From: JAZSQT01 sp045538075
GTDB taxonomy: Bacteria > Chrysiogenota > Deferribacteres > Deferribacterales > Mucispirillaceae
Direction of reading: 5' to 3'
Length of the DNA: 7,962 nucleotides
Assembly: GCA_045538075.1 (NCBI GenBank)
Contig: JAZSQT010000002.1
Location: 1 to 7,962, forward strand
The notes beneath the pieces are model-generated. The model was not told where the DNA came from. It saw only the letters and a program-made list of their open reading frames with translations, and did no database searches. Both the position numbers and the translations under genes were made by a program. Each line of letters starts with the position of its first letter. Within the stretch, counting starts at the first letter, position 1. Positions 6,000 through 7,962 of the stretch are shown here, piece by piece.

Positions 6000-6581
6000 T
6001 TATATTTTATTAACTTTCACTTTAGCTGGACGTATAACTCTGTCATTTAGAGTATATCCTTTTTGGATACATAAAGTGATTGCATTATTCTCAAATTCAG
6101 TAGAATTATCCATCATTAAAGCATCATGAACTGCTGGGTCAAAAAGTGTGCCTATTGATGACTCAATTTCTTTAACTCCATGTTTTAGTAACGTGTCTTT
6201 AAATGACTTTATAGTTAATTCAAGCCCTTGTCTTAAAGGTGAACCATCTTCAGTATGTTGTAACGTTAATTCAATATTATCAATAACTGGCAAAAAATCT
6301 AAAATAACAGATTGATTAGCAAATTTAACCCTTTCATCACTTTCTTTAACGAGACGTTTACGATAATTATCCATATCTGCAGCACGTCTTAAAACTTCAT
6401 CACTTTTTTCTTGTAAGGCTTTTTCAAGGTAGGCTATTTTTTTATTTAATATACCAATTTCGCCTCCACCCATTTCACCTTCTTCAAATTCTTGATTAGT
6501 AGTTTCTTCAACCTCTTCAGATATATTTTCTTCAGTTAAATTTTCTTTGTTGTTTTCTTCTTTTATTTCGTTATTTTCCAT
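6000..6581 (-). CDS. grpE: Nucleotide exchange factor GrpE
   Basis: Dimeric exchange factor that releases ADP from DnaK. An acidic Glu/Asn-rich disordered N-terminus (about 40 residues) is followed by a long coiled-coil helix (roughly LNKKIAYLEKALQ to NYRKRLVKE) and a C-terminal beta domain with the family signature FDPAVHDAL and the ending NDRVIRPAKVKV. I chose the Met at 6581 (193 aa) because GGAG (6588-6591) lies 6 nt upstream. An adjacent Met at 6584 and a longer frame from 6602 (200 aa, MITMEIM...) also exist and cannot be excluded. The gene overlaps the end of hrcA by 11 nt with this start (32 nt with the longest), so its translation is probably coupled to hrcA. dnaK follows after 32 nt. 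GrpE sequences vary, but the neighbours and the signature make the identity firm. Confidence 0.96.
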   Translation of the reverse strand: MENNEIKEENNKENLTEENISEEVEETTNQEFEEGEMGGGEIGILNKKIAYLEKALQEKSDEVLRRAADMDNYRKRLVKESDERVKFANQSVILDFLPVIDNIELTLQHTEDGSPLRQGLELTIKSFKDTLLKHGVKEIESSIGTLFDPAVHDALMMDNSTEFENNAITLCIQKGYTLNDRVIRPAKVKVNKI

Positions 6582-7626
6582 CATTATCTCCATAGTAATC
6601 ATTCAACATTTTTGAAATTATCCTTGATGAATAATCTACAATAGATACTACTTTAGGATATTTCATACGTTTTGGTCCAATTACTCCTAATGTACCTACA
6701 ATATGTCCACCTCGTTGATAAGGCTTTATTACCATACCAAGTTCTTCTATATTATCTAACCCAATTTCTGAACCAACAAAAATCTGAACACTATTACTTT
6801 CCATACAAGTATCTAATAATCCACAAATTTTTCTTTTTTCTTCAAAGGCTGATAATACTTCTTTTAATTTTCCACTACCTTGCAAATCTGGGCTATCAAC
6901 AATGTTTCCAGTTCCTTCAAATATAAACTCTTCATCAAAGGCAGAACTTTTAAACAAAACTTCTCCCATTTTTTTCGTTTTTTCTAATAGTAACCTAATT
7001 TCTCCTTGTTCTTTATTTACCTCTTTAGATAAATTGTTTCTAATATCCATAAGAGAACAACTATCAAATTTATGGTTTAAATAGTTGCTAATTTTAACTA
7101 AATCATCATCAGAAAATTCATTTCCTATATCTAAAAACATATTCTGCACAATGCCAGATTTTGTTACTAATATAACAATAATAGTATCTTTGTTAATCTT
7201 TACAAATTCTATACTTCTCATATACATAGAAGTTAATTTTGGCGAAACAACAAAACCAACTGAATTTGTCATATCTCCTAATTTTTTAGAAAATATCTTA
7301 AATAAATTCATAGCATTTACTGGATTAAATGTCATTTCATTATGTATATTTTCAATTAAATCTTCGCTAACTTGTTGAGTTGAAACAAATTTATCTATAT
7401 AGTATCTATAACCATCATCTGTAGGAACTCTACCAGCAGAAGTATGAGGCTGAATAATGTAACCTTTATCAACAAGGTCGCTCATAATGTTTCTAATAGT
7501 TGCTGGAGACATTTTTAATGGTCCAACTTTTGAAACATTGCGAGAACCAACTGGCTCATTAGTATCTATAAATTCATCAATGATAGTTCTTAAAACAATT
7601 TCTTCCCTTTCGTTAAGAAATTTCAT
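6571..7626 (-). CDS. hrcA: Heat-inducible transcription repressor HrcA
   Basis: Repressor of class I heat-shock genes; it binds CIRCE as a dimer and depends on GroEL for activity in the species studied. The 351 residues are typical. An N-terminal winged helix-turn-helix domain (about 1-75) includes SPATIRNIMSDL (40-51) and the signature HTSAGRVPTDDGYRYY (61-76). A GAF-like domain with an inserted dimerising domain follows, and the C-terminal signature GPKRMKYP (317-324) leads to VVSIVDYSS. The start is ATG with GAGG (7635-7638) 8 nt upstream. It is the first gene of the operon, and a perfect CIRCE lies 19 nt upstream of its ATG, so it should repress itself together with grpE and dnaK. No groESL is present in the window, so a second CIRCE target must lie elsewhere if there is one. 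Confidence 0.98.
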   Translation of the reverse strand: MKFLNEREEIVLRTIIDEFIDTNEPVGSRNVSKVGPLKMSPATIRNIMSDLVDKGYIIQPHTSAGRVPTDDGYRYYIDKFVSTQQVSEDLIENIHNEMTFNPVNAMNLFKIFSKKLGDMTNSVGFVVSPKLTSMYMRSIEFVKINKDTIIVILVTKSGIVQNMFLDIGNEFSDDDLVKISNYLNHKFDSCSLMDIRNNLSKEVNKEQGEIRLLLEKTKKMGEVLFKSSAFDEEFIFEGTGNIVDSPDLQGSGKLKEVLSAFEEKRKICGLLDTCMESNSVQIFVGSEIGLDNIEELGMVIKPYQRGGHIVGTLGVIGPKRMKYPKVVSIVDYSSRIISKMLNDYYGDNDGK

Positions 7627-7644
7627 ATATATAACCTCATCTTG

Positions 7645-7671
7645 TTAGCACTCGTTAACCTTGAGTGCTAA
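7645..7671 (-). promoter_or_regulatory. CIRCE operator (HrcA binding site)
   Basis: TTAGCACTC (7645-7653), 9 nt, then GAGTGCTAA (7663-7671) matches the CIRCE consensus exactly in both 9-bp arms with the standard spacer. It lies between the -10 box and the hrcA ribosome site, so bound HrcA would block transcription start, and the mRNA would carry the same inverted repeat as a stem near its 5' end. Confidence 0.98.
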
Positions 7672-7675
7672 CACT

Positions 7676-7704
7676 AATTTAATTATTGACAGTTAAAGTG
7701 TCAA
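7676..7704 (-). promoter_or_regulatory. Promoter of hrcA-grpE-dnaK
   Basis: On the minus strand a perfect -35 TTGACA (7699-7704) is followed by a 17-nt spacer and TAAATT (7676-7681; 4 of 6 to TATAAT). CIRCE begins 4 nt downstream, as in other HrcA-controlled operons with a housekeeping-sigma promoter. No sigma-32-type boxes were seen. The -35 is also one arm of an inverted repeat, TTGACA-N7-TGTCAA (7686-7704). Confidence 0.8.
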
Positions 7705-7962
7705 GTTGTTTTTTTAAATCTTACATAAATTATAAATTTAAATAGACATTGAAACGGTATAGTATTCTTTAATACAATAAAAATATAATAGATATGGCTA
7801 AATAATCTTAACTACCAATAAAAAAAATTTCTATATTTATATACTTGTTTCGGTGTAAAGGTTATTTCAATATTAACTTTCCTAAAGAACACAATTTTTT
7901 CTCCAGAAGTAAAAGCATTCCATATATTTATTCAATAAGGTCGTTAACTCGCTTACGCTCGG
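7705..7962. other. AT-rich stretch upstream of the hrcA promoter, no convincing gene
   Basis: No ORF of useful length, RNA gene or repeat array is visible here. The last about 24 bases at the border (7939-7962) are clearly richer in G+C and hold a mirror-symmetric motif (CTCGC-TTA-CGCTC). On the minus strand two frames stay open from the border, ending at TAA (7928-7930, about 10 codons) or TAG (7882-7884, 26 codons). Either could be the 3' tail of a gene outside the window, but this short stretch does not decide it. Confidence 0.3.

Noticed and set aside
6672..7378. Three plus-strand frames opposite hrcA
   Set aside because: All are antisense to the intact hrcA gene and have no ribosome sites or recognisable domains.
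7858..7901. Ten-codon TTG frame after GGAG on the minus strand (TTG near 7896)
   Set aside because: Too short, no conserved character and no promoter or terminator to support it.
1..7962. CRISPR array, tRNA/rRNA genes, insertion sequence or prophage genes
   Set aside because: No regularly spaced repeats, cloverleaf-like structures, transposase frames or terminal inverted repeats were seen on either strand.

Overview
The window is AT-rich DNA (about 30% G+C by eye) from a bacterium, probably a low-GC Gram-negative one. DnaK carries the N-terminal-quadrant insertion typical of diderm DnaKs, the heat-shock genes have an HrcA/CIRCE switch, and a Fur-like control region lies at the left edge. The genus cannot be fixed from the sequence; a Deferribacterota-like or other low-GC diderm is my guess only. 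All recognised genes lie on the minus strand, so transcription runs from high to low coordinates.

Right part (about 7700 to 4000): the chaperone operon hrcA-grpE-dnaK. A sigma-70-type promoter is followed at once by a perfect CIRCE operator (TTAGCACTC-N9-GAGTGCTAA), the binding site of the HrcA encoded by the first gene. grpE overlaps the end of hrcA, and dnaK follows after a short gap. A strong intrinsic terminator closes the unit after dnaK. dnaJ lies downstream, behind that terminator, with its own leader, a TTG start and no CIRCE. HrcA represses the operon; DnaK, DnaJ and GrpE form the Hsp70 folding machine.

Middle part (about 2820 to 2225): two tandem, related genes for very small exported proteins of 52 and 66 aa. 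Each has a 20-residue signal peptide and a Thr/Ala/Pro-rich, acidic, cysteine-free mature part. Each is followed by a nearly identical terminator hairpin, and each is preceded by a pair of TGTTAC-like hexamers spaced 11 bp apart. That spacing is typical of OmpR/PhoB-family response-regulator sites.

Left part (about 2224 to 223): an OmpR-family response regulator and a membrane histidine kinase that overlap by 17 nt. The regulator's ATG sits directly after the U-tract of the preceding terminator and has no Shine-Dalgarno sequence. The pair may therefore depend on read-through from the small-protein genes. The best candidate for something undescribed is this cassette: two small exported proteins, shared 11-bp direct repeats in front of them, and a two-component system fed by read-through. 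Its logic is inferred; only the sequence elements are seen.

Left edge (1 to 222): no gene. It holds two Fur-box-like sites over back-to-back promoter-like sequences and a 10-bp perfect hairpin just after the kinase gene. Right edge (about 7705 to 7962): no convincing gene, only a short G+C-richer tail at the border that may be the 3' end of another gene.
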